Below are positions 32,909 through 41,779 of a stretch of DNA of 64,000 nt, one piece after another (the first letter of the stretch is position 1; each line of letters starts with the position of its first letter). The translations under genes and the position numbers were made by a program. Source of the DNA: JBPYCR01 sp051846915 (GTDB lineage Bacteria; Bacillota; Bacilli; Bacillales; Amphibacillaceae); the NCBI RefSeq assembly GCF_051846915.1, contig NZ_JBPYCR010000017.1:1-64000 (forward strand), read 5' to 3'. Under the pieces are notes generated by a model that saw only the letters and a list, made by a program, of their open reading frames with translations, had not been told where the DNA came from and searched no databases.

Positions 32909-33799
32909 GTGAAGAAATTAACAGCAACGTTATTAGCAGTAATATTAGGGATGGTGCTCACTGCATGTAGTTCGACGAATGATACTAGCGAAGGTGAAAA
33001 TGGTGAAACGGAACTTAAGCTAGATGAGATTATCGGAATTGAGCCAGGTTCCGGTACGATGAATATGGCAGAAGAGACGGTTGAAGAATATAATCTGGAT
33101 ATGGAATTAATCCCTAGTTCAGAACCAGCGATGATAACAGAACTAGAACAAGCAATTAGCGAAGAAAAGCCGATTGTTGTTACACTATGGCAACCACATT
33201 GGACGTTTGATGAATATGATTTGAAGATTTTGGACGATCCTAAAGAAATAATAGGTGTAGAACAACAAATACACACTATTGTTCGTCAAGGTCTAGAAGA
33301 GGAACACCCATCGGCATACCAATTCTTGGATAACTTTCATTGGGAAGTAGACGACATGAACACAGTGATGGCAATGTTCGGACAAGATGATGATGTTAAA
33401 CCTCGCGATGCCGCTGAAGTGTGGATTGAAGAAAACCGGGAAAAAGCTGATTCTTGGATGGAAGGAATTGAACCTGTTGAGAATGAGTCAATTAAATTAG
33501 CATATATTGAGTGGGATACAGAGCTTTCATCAACGAATGTCGTTGCACTTTTGCTTGAAGAAATAGGTTATGATGTCGACTTAACACCCCTTGATATGGG
33601 CATTGCATTTGAATCTATAGCCCAAGGAGAAGTCGACGGAACGTTAATTGCATGGCTTCCTGGTGGAGCGTCTACATATATGGAGCAATATGAGGGTGAT
33701 ATTGATGATCTAGGACCAAATTTGGAGGGCGCCAAACAAGGTTTCGTTGTACCAGCATATATGGATATAGACAGCAATGAGGACTTACCAACAAAATAA
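32909..33799 (+). CDS. opuAC: Glycine betaine ABC transporter substrate-binding lipoprotein
   Basis: A 296-residue extracellular receptor. The signal MVLTAC has the lipobox Cys near residue 23. The first lobe is EIIGIEPGSG with the Trp pair LWQPHW, the aromatic ligand cage. The second lobe is YIEWDTELSSTNVV to AYMDIDSNEDLP, in the order used by B. subtilis OpuAC, and the length is full. It delivers betaine-type osmoprotectants to an OpuA ATPase/permease, but no such genes are adjacent. GTG 32909 with GGGAGGT is the likely start. It is an orphan receptor that probably shares a transporter encoded elsewhere. Confidence 0.87.
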   Translation: MKKLTATLLAVILGMVLTACSSTNDTSEGENGETELKLDEIIGIEPGSGTMNMAEETVEEYNLDMELIPSSEPAMITELEQAISEEKPIVVTLWQPHWTFDEYDLKILDDPKEIIGVEQQIHTIVRQGLEEEHPSAYQFLDNFHWEVDDMNTVMAMFGQDDDVKPRDAAEVWIEENREKADSWMEGIEPVENESIKLAYIEWDTELSSTNVVALLLEEIGYDVDLTPLDMGIAFESIAQGEVDGTLIAWLPGGASTYMEQYEGDIDDLGPNLEGAKQGFVVPAYMDIDSNEDLPTK

Positions 33800-33828
33800 T
33801 GATTACAGCGACCGAAAAATGAGAGCGA

Positions 33829-34000
33829 ATCATCTTAAGCACAGTACTACATTTCCAGTCAGTACAAATGCTATAGATGAATATAATGCATATTTAGAAG
33901 ATCTTCCGAACGCAAATATATATTATACGTTAGTGAAGGTGAGAGAATCACGTCCTGTTTCCAACAAAATTGAAAAGGACTTAGGCGTTAAACACGAATA
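33829..34000 (+). pseudogene. Degenerate partial copy of ytxJ
   Basis: From LKHSTT to LGVKHE this fragment follows YtxJ residues 28-81 closely, yet the active-site Cys is Phe (TTFPVS). The start and the cis-Pro segment are missing. It begins just past the opuAC stop, so transcription from opuAC would read into it. The DNA after it forms a GAGCCAGAT hairpin (34013-34040). The fragment is a scar of a duplication that may have included the neighbouring DNA. Confidence 0.75.
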
Positions 34001-34012
34001 TGCTGCGGTGGC

Positions 34013-34040
34013 AGAGCCAGATTCCGTAATATCTGGCTCT
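34013..34040. terminator. Hairpin after opuAC and the ytxJ fragment
   Basis: AGAGCCAGAT and ATCTGGCTCT with an 8-nt loop. No T run follows, only CTGTCCC, so termination is uncertain. Confidence 0.45.
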
Positions 34041-34197
34041 CTGTCCCATCATATTATCCACATAGGCTATTCGTAACATGACAAATACACGCACCATCTT
34101 TTAATTAAACACAATTGATTTTTGGATACAAAAAGAATTTATATTACTTATATTATTTGTTCAGTTTACTGAGTAAATTCAAAGTTGATACAGTCTG

Positions 34198-34389
34198 TCA
34201 ATCGTCATCTTTCCCCTTTTCCTGTGATGCTTCGTTTCTATTATTTGTTGCTTCATTGTCTTTTTGCTTACCTTTAGTAATTTCATAATACTTATCCGCT
34301 CCCAAGCCACCTTCATCAATCATCCGTGAAATATCCTTCGTCCGCATTTCATTTTTCTTCTTGATTTTCAAACGCTCCTTATCGGACAT
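34198..34389 (-). CDS. Small hydrophilic protein
   Basis: A 63-residue, highly charged peptide (MSDKERLKIKKKNEMRTKDI, then MIDEGGLGADKYYEI) with a disordered Lys/Asn/Asp tail. AAGGGAGGTGACTTC precedes the ATG, a very strong ribosome binding site. It looks like a family of small Bacillaceae proteins of unknown role. No membrane segment. Confidence 0.6.
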   Translation of the reverse strand: MSDKERLKIKKKNEMRTKDISRMIDEGGLGADKYYEITKGKQKDNEATNNRNEASQEKGKDDD

Positions 34390-34701
34390 TTGAAGTCACC
34401 TCCCTTAACAAAGGCTGTTGGTATTATCCAAATTTTATCATATTTACAGGTTTATTACATCGTTGTGTTTCGAAATATTCCATTTTATCATGGAAGAAAA
34501 AAGCTTACTCACCGCCACCGTTTGCCGCTTGTTCAACTGGTACATCTTGGTGCAGTCTGTTACATTAAAAATATCGACGAACCTCATATTTTAAATTCTT
34601 ATTAGCAACATCATGCCATATTACATTTAGAAGAAGAAATTCAAATAAATGAATGAAAAAGTGTAAGCTATTTTAATAATGCAAAAGAGAGTTGATAAAT
34701 C
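34390..34701. other. Intergenic region, 312 nt
   Basis: Leader regions of the two divergent genes. The plus strand has a 71-codon open frame without a plausible ribosome binding site, which I do not accept. No terminator or palindrome is clear. Confidence 0.35.
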
Positions 34702-35511
34702 TTGGTGAAAAAGGAAAGGGTTATTACATTACATGAACTTAAAATGAATTATGGCAATCACCAAGTTTTGAAAGGAATTAATTTGAATGTGTATCGTGGA
34801 GATATTGTCGGTTATATAGGTTCTAATGGAGCTGGTAAAAGTACAACAATTAAGATTATTCTTGGCTTATTGGATGGTTATACAGGAATGGTAGAAATCT
34901 TTGGCAAGCCGCTTCAGAAAGATAACTTAGAATATAAAAGAAGAATAGGGTATGTCCCCGAAAGTGCCAACATGTATGAACAGTTAACATCCAGTGAATA
35001 TTTATCCTTCATTGGGACGCTATATGGGATAAATGAAAAAACAGCACGGGAAAAGGCATACCAATTACTACGTTTACTAAACATGGAAAAAGCGTTTCAT
35101 CAACGTATAGACAGTTTTTCCAAAGGGATGCGTCAAAAAGTACTTATCGTATCAAGTTTACTGCATAACCCTGACATTATACTTATGGATGAACCATTAA
35201 ATGGCCTTGACACAAATAGTGCTTCTATTATTAAGCAAATTTTTAAAAGATTAGCTGATAAAGGGAAAACAATCTTTTTTTCCTCCCATATTATGGAGGT
35301 TGTCGAGAATATGAGTGATCGAATTATTTTACTTTCCGATGGGAAAATTGCTGCGGACGGAGACTTTACTGAATTAAAAAGTGGGAGTGGTCTAGGATCT
35401 CTAGAGGAAATTTTTAATCAAATGACAGGCTTTAATAATCAAGCGATTATTGTAAACGATTTTGTGGACTACGTATTAAATGCAGACACAGGGAAATCGC
35501 AAAATGCCTAA
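34702..35511 (+). CDS. ABC exporter ATPase
   Basis: A 269-residue ATPase with Walker A GSNGAGKST, signature SKGMRQK, Walker B IILMDEPLNGLD and H-loop SSHIM. It is typical of ABC-2 exporters for peptides or lipids. The start is TTG 34702 or GTG 34705; neither has a strong site. Its end overlaps the permease start by 8 nt, so the two are made together. Confidence 0.87.
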   Translation: MVKKERVITLHELKMNYGNHQVLKGINLNVYRGDIVGYIGSNGAGKSTTIKIILGLLDGYTGMVEIFGKPLQKDNLEYKRRIGYVPESANMYEQLTSSEYLSFIGTLYGINEKTAREKAYQLLRLLNMEKAFHQRIDSFSKGMRQKVLIVSSLLHNPDIILMDEPLNGLDTNSASIIKQIFKRLADKGKTIFFSSHIMEVVENMSDRIILLSDGKIAADGDFTELKSGSGLGSLEEIFNQMTGFNNQAIIVNDFVDYVLNADTGKSQNA

Positions 35512-37126
35512 TTTCCGTGTACTAAAGATGCTGGATATTTTCCAAGCCTTATTTGAGAAGTTTAATATTAATTATCCAATACTACGGCACATTCTCGCTA
35601 TTAAATTATTAATGGATCAAAGGCGTGTACCGACGATTTTCGAGGATACAAAAGATGAGAAGAAAAGCTCGTTTATTAAGTCTCTTTGGATATACGTCTT
35701 GTACGGGTTTATTTTAGTGTTTTTTCTATTCGGAAATGTGTATATGCTGCAAATGAGTATCATATTTGGTATCGCCTTATTTATTTTAATGACCGCGCTG
35801 ATTGCTGACTTTTCACCTGTGATGCTGGATGTTCGAGACAGAACAATTATCGGCACTAAACCAATTGATAACCGAACAATTGGTGTGGCAAAATTTATTC
35901 ATGTATTAATTTACATGATACAACTTACGGGTGCTTTTACCATCATTCCGATTATTTTCATGCTTTTTGTACAAGGCATTGTTTTTACAATGCTATTTAT
36001 AGTCATGCTCGTTTTATTTATGTTATTTATTATCGCACTTACTTCACTGACATATATATTTGTACTGAAATTATTCAGTGGGGAACAATTGAAGAGTATG
36101 ATCAATTACATTCAAATTATTTTTGCTATAGGGATTATTATTGGGTATCAAATCATTATTCGTGCCTATGGGGTTATTGATTTAAATGCTGCTTATTTGC
36201 TTAAATGGTGGCATATATTACTTCCACCAATGTGGTTCGCAGCCCCTTTTGAACTAATTATAAATAAAAACATCAGTACAGAAATTATCGTTTTATCTCT
36301 TTTATCAGCGATTGTTCCTGTAATCACATTTGCCCTGTATTATTGGTTCATTCCTGCTTTTGAAAGCAATTTACAAAAGTTACTTGAAACAGCGAGTAGC
36401 AAAAAGAGAAAGAAATTTTCTGCTGAAAGCCTTTGGAAAGGCTTATTATGCAGAACCGAGAAAAGTCGCGCTTATTTTCAATTCGTTTATAAAATAGTTG
36501 ATCGTGAACGGGAATTTAAATTAAAAGTGTACCCATCGCTCGGAATTGGACTTGTATTACCTTTTATTTTCATCTTTTCTGAAGTAGGGTTTCGTACATT
36601 TGCCGAGGTCGCAGCAAGTAACCTATATTTATGTATTTATTTGATGCACATTTTTATAGGAGTTGCTATTTACACATTTCAGTTTTCTGGCAATTTTAAA
36701 GGGGCTTGGATTTTTACTGCCGTATCAACAGGTGACACGATTTCACCCCAATTATATGGGGCAGTGATGAAAGTATTTTTAGCGAAGTTGTATTTCCCTA
36801 TGTTTATTCTAGTCGGCATTCCATATTATTTTCTCTTTGACAAACTTCATGTCATCGATTTAACAATTGTATTTGTCAGTGCAGTTGTACAAGCATTACT
36901 TTCCTATCAAATGACTGTAGAAAGCAAATATCCTTTTTCATTGCCTTTTGACCGATCCGATAACGAAAGTATGACGAAAGCCTTTTTGCTCATGCTTTTG
37001 ACCGTCCCTTTCGTCATTTTGCATTTTCTTAGTGCATTTTTTCCATTTATTTTATATATTTACTTTGTACTCTTGTGCATCGCTGCAACTTTTCTGTGGA
37101 GGAAATCCTTTGTAAATACGAAATAA
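35504..37126 (+). CDS. ABC exporter permease, large membrane protein
   Basis: A 540-residue protein with about twelve hydrophobic segments and a long basic loop near residues 275-310 (SSKKRKKFSAES). The start ATG 35504 overlaps the ATPase stop. It resembles the large single-gene permeases paired with EcsA-like ATPases in Bacilli. The substrate is unknown; no processing enzymes lie near. Confidence 0.8.
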   Translation: MPNFRVLKMLDIFQALFEKFNINYPILRHILAIKLLMDQRRVPTIFEDTKDEKKSSFIKSLWIYVLYGFILVFFLFGNVYMLQMSIIFGIALFILMTALIADFSPVMLDVRDRTIIGTKPIDNRTIGVAKFIHVLIYMIQLTGAFTIIPIIFMLFVQGIVFTMLFIVMLVLFMLFIIALTSLTYIFVLKLFSGEQLKSMINYIQIIFAIGIIIGYQIIIRAYGVIDLNAAYLLKWWHILLPPMWFAAPFELIINKNISTEIIVLSLLSAIVPVITFALYYWFIPAFESNLQKLLETASSKKRKKFSAESLWKGLLCRTEKSRAYFQFVYKIVDREREFKLKVYPSLGIGLVLPFIFIFSEVGFRTFAEVAASNLYLCIYLMHIFIGVAIYTFQFSGNFKGAWIFTAVSTGDTISPQLYGAVMKVFLAKLYFPMFILVGIPYYFLFDKLHVIDLTIVFVSAVVQALLSYQMTVESKYPFSLPFDRSDNESMTKAFLLMLLTVPFVILHFLSAFFPFILYIYFVLLCIAATFLWRKSFVNTK

Positions 37127-37174
37127 CTTATTATTGTAAAGGCGGCCGATTCCTCATAAAAAATCGCTACATTC

Positions 37175-37603
37175 TTAACAATGAGACAGGAGAAGGAACA
37201 TTTCTAACAGCTCATCTTGTTCGATTGTCCCATTTCTTATACTGTATGTCTTATGGCTAATGAATACCTCGTTTCCATATGGAATAATGAAGTCTATATC
37301 ATCACCAGTGTCAAAGTTGATCGTCATTGTTCTTTTAGGCATGAAAGCCGTTTGGTCATTCCGAAGCCGCTTATATTGAAATTGATTAAAATAATTTACA
37401 AAGGCTTTAATATGCTTAGGATCCTTTGTACAACGTTGTTCCCCCGATAAATCGATCATTGAAATTTCGGTAATATTGTCCAACTGTACAGTCATTATTT
37501 CATTAAAGTCTTTTGCACTATGCTCATTATTTTGAATGCCATATACTGTGAGCTGGAAAATCGTAATAATTAGTACAGCTAGAAAGGGAATTCTAATATG
37601 CAT
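37175..37603 (-). CDS. Membrane-anchored hypothetical protein
   Basis: A 142-residue protein with an N-terminal hydrophobic segment (IRIPFLAVLIITIFQLTVYG), an uncleaved anchor or signal. The outward domain is of alternating strands with two Cys (RCTK and the terminal HC). I do not recognise the family. It converges with the ABC permease gene. Confidence 0.5.
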   Translation of the reverse strand: MHIRIPFLAVLIITIFQLTVYGIQNNEHSAKDFNEIMTVQLDNITEISMIDLSGEQRCTKDPKHIKAFVNYFNQFQYKRLRNDQTAFMPKRTMTINFDTGDDIDFIIPYGNEVFISHKTYSIRNGTIEQDELLEMFLLLSHC

Positions 37604-37759
37604 GTCAGATCCACCTTTGCTATCTCACTTACTTCAGAGTGTCGTGTCACTTAACTCTAGCATAAAGAAACGTACGTTTACACAGTTAAAAGTTACGATA
37701 TAAAGTAATTTGATGCAATGAATTAGCAACACATCACAACAGGTGGTCACATCAAAATA

Positions 37760-37794
37760 AAAAGTCTGCCCATTTCCCTCTTAGGCAGACTTTT
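37760..37794. terminator. Terminator-like hairpin
   Basis: AAAAGTCTGCC and GGCAGACTTTT arms with A/T runs on both sides. It lies in the 375-nt space between the anchored protein and the haemoglobin gene, where no gene is seen. It may end the leftward haemoglobin transcript. Confidence 0.65.
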
Positions 37795-37978
37795 CATTCA
37801 ACTAATACACCCATTTTGTGTCTTGCCAGATGATAGATCGTTTAGCTTGTATAAGATAAACCATGGTGTTGTAAGCTCCTATATACTAGACGAGAGCCTG
37901 AACAGCATTTTTATTTTTAACTTTCACGGTAGGATTTACCTCTTTTTAACCTCATAAAAAAACTTTTCCCTCAAAGGG

Positions 37979-38377
37979 TCAACTGTTCTTTGTAGTTGGT
38001 TCTTCCGTATTCACGATTCTGTGTGCCGGCACCATTAATCGCCCCATAATATCCGAAAAATGTGGCTCCTCTACTCCAGCTTCGGTAAGCGCTTGATGCA
38101 TACATTGCAACCAAGCATCCCGGCGTGCTGGTGTTATTTCAAACGGTGCATGCCGATGCGGTAGTAAGGGACGTCCCCGCTCCTGTGAATATAGCGGTGG
38201 CCCTCCAAAGAACTGTGTCAAAAATAGCCGTTGTTTTCTTGCTGATTCCTCAAGATCATCGGGGAAAATTGGCAACAGCGTTTCGTTCACACCAATATGC
38301 TTGTATAAAGAATCAATAATCCGATCAACGACAGGTTGTCCGCCAATCGTATCATAAAGTGTTTCAAGTTTAGCCAA
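37979..38377 (-). CDS. Truncated haemoglobin, group II (YjbI-like)
   Basis: A 132-residue 2-over-2 globin. The proximal His is His76 in RHAPFEI. Trp89 at position G8 is the group II hallmark, and FFGGPPLYSQERGRP is the typical EF region. Such proteins bind oxygen and act in peroxide or nitric oxide defence. In B. subtilis the gene neighbours the Spx regulator genes; here it stands alone. Confidence 0.9.
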   Translation of the reverse strand: MAKLETLYDTIGGQPVVDRIIDSLYKHIGVNETLLPIFPDDLEESARKQRLFLTQFFGGPPLYSQERGRPLLPHRHAPFEITPARRDAWLQCMHQALTEAGVEEPHFSDIMGRLMVPAHRIVNTEEPTTKNS

Positions 38378-38636
38378 TTGCCTTCACCTTCTTTATCATA
38401 GTATCTTACCCATTATAACAACACATCTGCATGTTCTCTGTGTTATAAATCACAGGACCGGAATCCTGAACTGCACATGGATGGAAGCTATGGAATGGAA
38501 TTCACTCTGAAAAGGTTCCTGGTCTGAAAAAGATCAGTCTTTTATACCTGAATTGTATAATTAAAATATATGCTATTCAATAAAGCAAATCACTTCAAAT
38601 GTTTATTTTGAACAGAAAATGAGGTATACTATAAAT

Positions 38637-38790
38637 AGAAAGTCATATGATAATAAAAGACCGCCCATGCTGGTACATGGAACGGTCTCATGTGTAAAAG
38701 CCCTTCAAGGGGGTAGCTCACATTATTTATTGGAAAAAGTAACCAACCCAAATGCTTGCTAGGCGTTCAATGGGTGGTTACTTTTTTTGT
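38637..38790 (+). ncRNA. Antisense antitoxin RNA, copy C
   Basis: TTTATT at 38602-38607, 17-nt spacer and TATACT at 38625-38630, then GACCGCCCATG...CATGGAACGGTC, AGCCCTTCAAGGGGGTAGCTCAC and a terminator stem (AAGTAACCA...TGGTTACTT). It is the most diverged of the three full copies. The rest of the 38.4-39.1 kb space shows no further gene. Confidence 0.6.
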
Positions 38791-38858
38791 TCTGACAGTA
38801 TAGCTACAGTTAATGTTGTGTACGAAATCATTATAATCAATGACTCGAATACTATCAT
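38778..38858 (-). CDS. Type I toxin-like small membrane peptide, diverged copy
   Basis: A 26-residue frame, MIVFESLIIMISYTTL then TVAILSEQKK, parallels the toxin at 25563 over its full length and faces antisense RNA C in the same way. Before the ATG there is only GGGTGG, not the strong AGGAGGTGAT of the other copies, so translation is likely weak. It may be a decaying or a specialised copy. Confidence 0.5.
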   Translation of the reverse strand: MIVFESLIIMISYTTLTVAILSEQKK

Positions 38859-39100
38859 AGTATCCACCCATGAACGCCCTAATACACTTACAATGAGTAT
38901 TACAAACTGATTAGGCTTCCACATCATTTTTTATTTTAATTTCAATCAACCATTTTGTCTTGTCTTTCATATTCAAGCAAAAGCATATAAACATTACCAT
39001 AATGACTTTGGTGTGTTTGCTTGAACAGTAAATACATGTGACTTTTTGAAGAAAAACTCATTGTTACACTATTATAAATACGCCTATAATTCTGCCGTTG

Positions 39101-40015
39101 CTAGTCCCACTTCCTAAAAAACACATCCATACTAAATTCATTATTATGTACGACGGAAGCTACTTTCCCACCCTGCTTGTGAATGAGCTGCTTGACAATA
39201 TGTAATCCCAACCCAAGTTGTCCATCAGATCGGCTCGTGTCTAGCCTATATGTTCGATCAAATATGCGATGAAGTTCGGATTGGTCAAACGCATCGATGT
39301 CATTTGTTATCCTTAGCCCAACATATTCGTCTTGCTCTATGAACTTCATTGTGACATAGCTTTTGGCATAACGTAACGCATTTTGAATGATGTTCATGAC
39401 AATCCGATTTGTTGCTTTTGAGTCAGCCAAAATTGGGGGGATATTACTCTCGTCTACATGTATCTTTAACTTACTTTTCTCGAAATCATCGTAGAACATG
39501 AACATCGCTTCTACAACGATTTGGTCCAAAAACTGCTTTTCCATTATCATTTGATTGTCGGATGAGTTTATTTGTGAAAGCTCATAAAATAAATCGACCA
39601 TCATGGTGAGGTTGTCAATTTTCTTTTGAATAATAGACAATGATTCTTTTTTTTCTTTTTCAGATAAAGACGGATCCGTTAACAATTCGGAAAACCCCTT
39701 AATCGATGTTAAAGGGGTTCTCAAATCATGTGAGATATTTGTAATCTCTTGTTTTAATTCCTTTTCTCTTTTTTCTTTATGTTGCTGGTCTTCCTTGAAT
39801 AAATGAATAAGCCGGTTGATTTTTGTAATAAAACGCTTCAAGGTTTTACTATGCGTATTTGTTCGAACCAATTCATTTGTACCGAAATTTTCAATGATAG
39901 CTTCCAGTTGATTTGTCATTTTTTTAATATCCCAATGAAAAACGAGAAGCATTCCGGTACTAATCAGCAACAGAATAATTAAAACAATAATAATCAACCA
40001 GCCCACTTCATTCAC
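39101..40015 (-). CDS. Sensor histidine kinase with single membrane segment
   Basis: A 304-residue kinase: one membrane helix (residues 5-27), a short linker, HisKA with His96 in ISHDLRTPLTS, and an ATPase domain with the NIIQNALRYA N-box and GQLGLGLHIV. There is no extracellular sensor. It is the last of four genes in a leftward operon with a regulator and an ABC transporter. In such systems the transporter helps sense an antimicrobial peptide. Confidence 0.85.
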   Translation of the reverse strand: MNEVGWLIIIVLIILLLISTGMLLVFHWDIKKMTNQLEAIIENFGTNELVRTNTHSKTLKRFITKINRLIHLFKEDQQHKEKREKELKQEITNISHDLRTPLTSIKGFSELLTDPSLSEKEKKESLSIIQKKIDNLTMMVDLFYELSQINSSDNQMIMEKQFLDQIVVEAMFMFYDDFEKSKLKIHVDESNIPPILADSKATNRIVMNIIQNALRYAKSYVTMKFIEQDEYVGLRITNDIDAFDQSELHRIFDRTYRLDTSRSDGQLGLGLHIVKQLIHKQGGKVASVVHNNEFSMDVFFRKWD

Positions 40016-40024
40016 CCCTTCGCA

Positions 40025-40774
40025 TCAATCGATATTTTGTTTGGCAAATTTCCTCGCTCCTATGAGTAAAGAAAGCACTGAGATCACGATACCGGTAACC
40101 CAATAACGATAGTCGAACCCGGCTGCCATATCCATAAAGTTCATTAGGTTTTCGTCTAATTGTGTACTTGGTGCATATTTAAAGACTTCATCTATTCCTG
40201 GAATTCCCCGCAGCAACACTCGTAATAAATCACCAGAAAATATATAGAAGAAAAATAAGATGACAACGACATACACATCTCCTACTTTTATCATTTTAAG
40301 CATATGGATCATAAAAAAGCCACTAAGCACAATTGGAAGCATATTGAAGCTGGCTATCAGGAAATTACTAATCGATTTTTCTTCACTGGCCAAAAGGTTC
40401 TCTCCCAATGCAATCATTAAAAATAGACCAATACAACATATGAACAGGAAATAACTTAAAGTTAAGATGAGCTTTGACCAAAAAATTGTACTCCTGGAAA
40501 TACCAAAGGAGATCGATTGTTTAATTAGAGATATATCCTTGCCTGTGAGCGCTAAATTAAACAAGAAGGCTATAAGCAGAATGAGGATATTACTGCCAAT
40601 AACATTTGCATAAAAAAAAGCGCTTGTCGCATAAGGGAAATTCTGTTCATACTCACCAAAAAGATGCAAGACAAGTGCTGCTGCAGTAATTAACAAAAGA
40701 CCAATAGCACTTGTCATATAAAGTCCTTTTTTACGCAGCAAACGATAATTTTCGCTTTTCATATAATTAATCAT
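40025..40774 (-). CDS. ABC-2 transporter permease (peptide immunity type)
   Basis: A 249-residue protein with six membrane segments, similar to lantibiotic-immunity and BcrB-type permeases. Its start overlaps the ATPase gene end by 8 nt and the kinase follows 9 nt on. It probably exports or expels a peptide from the membrane. Confidence 0.78.
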   Translation of the reverse strand: MINYMKSENYRLLRKKGLYMTSAIGLLLITAAALVLHLFGEYEQNFPYATSAFFYANVIGSNILILLIAFLFNLALTGKDISLIKQSISFGISRSTIFWSKLILTLSYFLFICCIGLFLMIALGENLLASEEKSISNFLIASFNMLPIVLSGFFMIHMLKMIKVGDVYVVVILFFFYIFSGDLLRVLLRGIPGIDEVFKYAPSTQLDENLMNFMDMAAGFDYRYWVTGIVISVLSLLIGARKFAKQNID

Positions 40775-41684
40775 TTTTATTCTCCCCCACTAACCCTAAG
40801 AAGTACTCCTCTAAATTCAATGCTTCTATACGAAACTCCATCACTGACACCCCATTGTCAATTAAGAGACGATTAATTTCAGGCCCATCTTCTACATAAT
40901 TATGGATCGTTATGACATGATCCGGCAATGTTTTATATTCGATATCCGCATAGGTTTGTTCTAACAATCGTGCTGTTTTTGCTGGATCATCGACTTTCAG
41001 CTGAAGTTGCTTTCTGCTTTTATTGTCTAAGGCTTCTTTACTTAAATCTTCGACAATAACACCGTTTTCGATAAACAGAAAACGTTTTGCCAGCAATTGC
41101 AGCTCCGTTAAAATATGGCTGGAGACTAAAATGGTTATTTGTTTTTCTTGATTTAGCTTCAATAATAAGTTGCGAATTTCCATAATTCCTTCCGCATCCA
41201 AACCATTGATTGGCTCATCCAGTACTAAACAATCTGGACTACTTAACAAGCAAAGTGCAATACCTAGTCGTTGCTTCATTCCCATGGAGTATTCTTTAAA
41301 CCGCTTCTTCTTTTGATGAGCGAGGCCTACAATTTGCAGCACCTCATAAATGCGCTTCTTCTCAACGACACCTCGCTGAATTCGAAAGTATTCCAAGTTT
41401 TGGACTGCCGTAAAATCTGGAAAAAACTCCGGTGTCTCGATCATAAAACCCATTCTTTTTTTCGTTTGTTCCATTTCCTTACCAGATTTACCAAATAAGG
41501 AAATATCCCCTGAAGTCGGCATGAGTTGTCCGGCAAGCATTTTAAAAAATGTTGATTTTCCAGCACCATTTTTACCAATTAACGCACAAATTTCCCCTTT
41601 TCTTAATGAGAAATCGAGCGGTTTGATGGCTTCCTCTGCTTTAAATAATTTTGTTAATCGATTCGTTTGAATAATGGTATCCAT
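40767..41684 (-). CDS. ABC ATPase, BcrA-type
   Basis: A 305-residue ATPase with Walker A GKNGAGKST, signature YSMGMKQRLGIAL, Walker B CLVLDEPINGLD and SSHILTE. The length and C-terminal extension (about residues 220-305) match bacitracin/lantibiotic self-protection ATPases. It is cotranscribed with the permease. The spacing of 95 nt to the regulator gene leaves room for a second promoter responding to it. Confidence 0.87.
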   Translation of the reverse strand: MDTIIQTNRLTKLFKAEEAIKPLDFSLRKGEICALIGKNGAGKSTFFKMLAGQLMPTSGDISLFGKSGKEMEQTKKRMGFMIETPEFFPDFTAVQNLEYFRIQRGVVEKKRIYEVLQIVGLAHQKKKRFKEYSMGMKQRLGIALCLLSSPDCLVLDEPINGLDAEGIMEIRNLLLKLNQEKQITILVSSHILTELQLLAKRFLFIENGVIVEDLSKEALDNKSRKQLQLKVDDPAKTARLLEQTYADIEYKTLPDHVITIHNYVEDGPEINRLLIDNGVSVMEFRIEALNLEEYFLGLVGENKND

Positions 41685-41779
41685 TTGATTGACTCCTTCA
41701 CTAAAAGTCTTAATATATGTAGTATAGTTCAGGAGCTTTTAATTTCCTCTAAGCAAAACATAAAGAAATCGTAAAGAAA

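Noticed and set aside
34390..34605. A 71-codon plus-strand frame after the small charged protein
   Set aside because: No ribosome binding site, no recognisable pattern, and it starts inside the divergent gene's leader.
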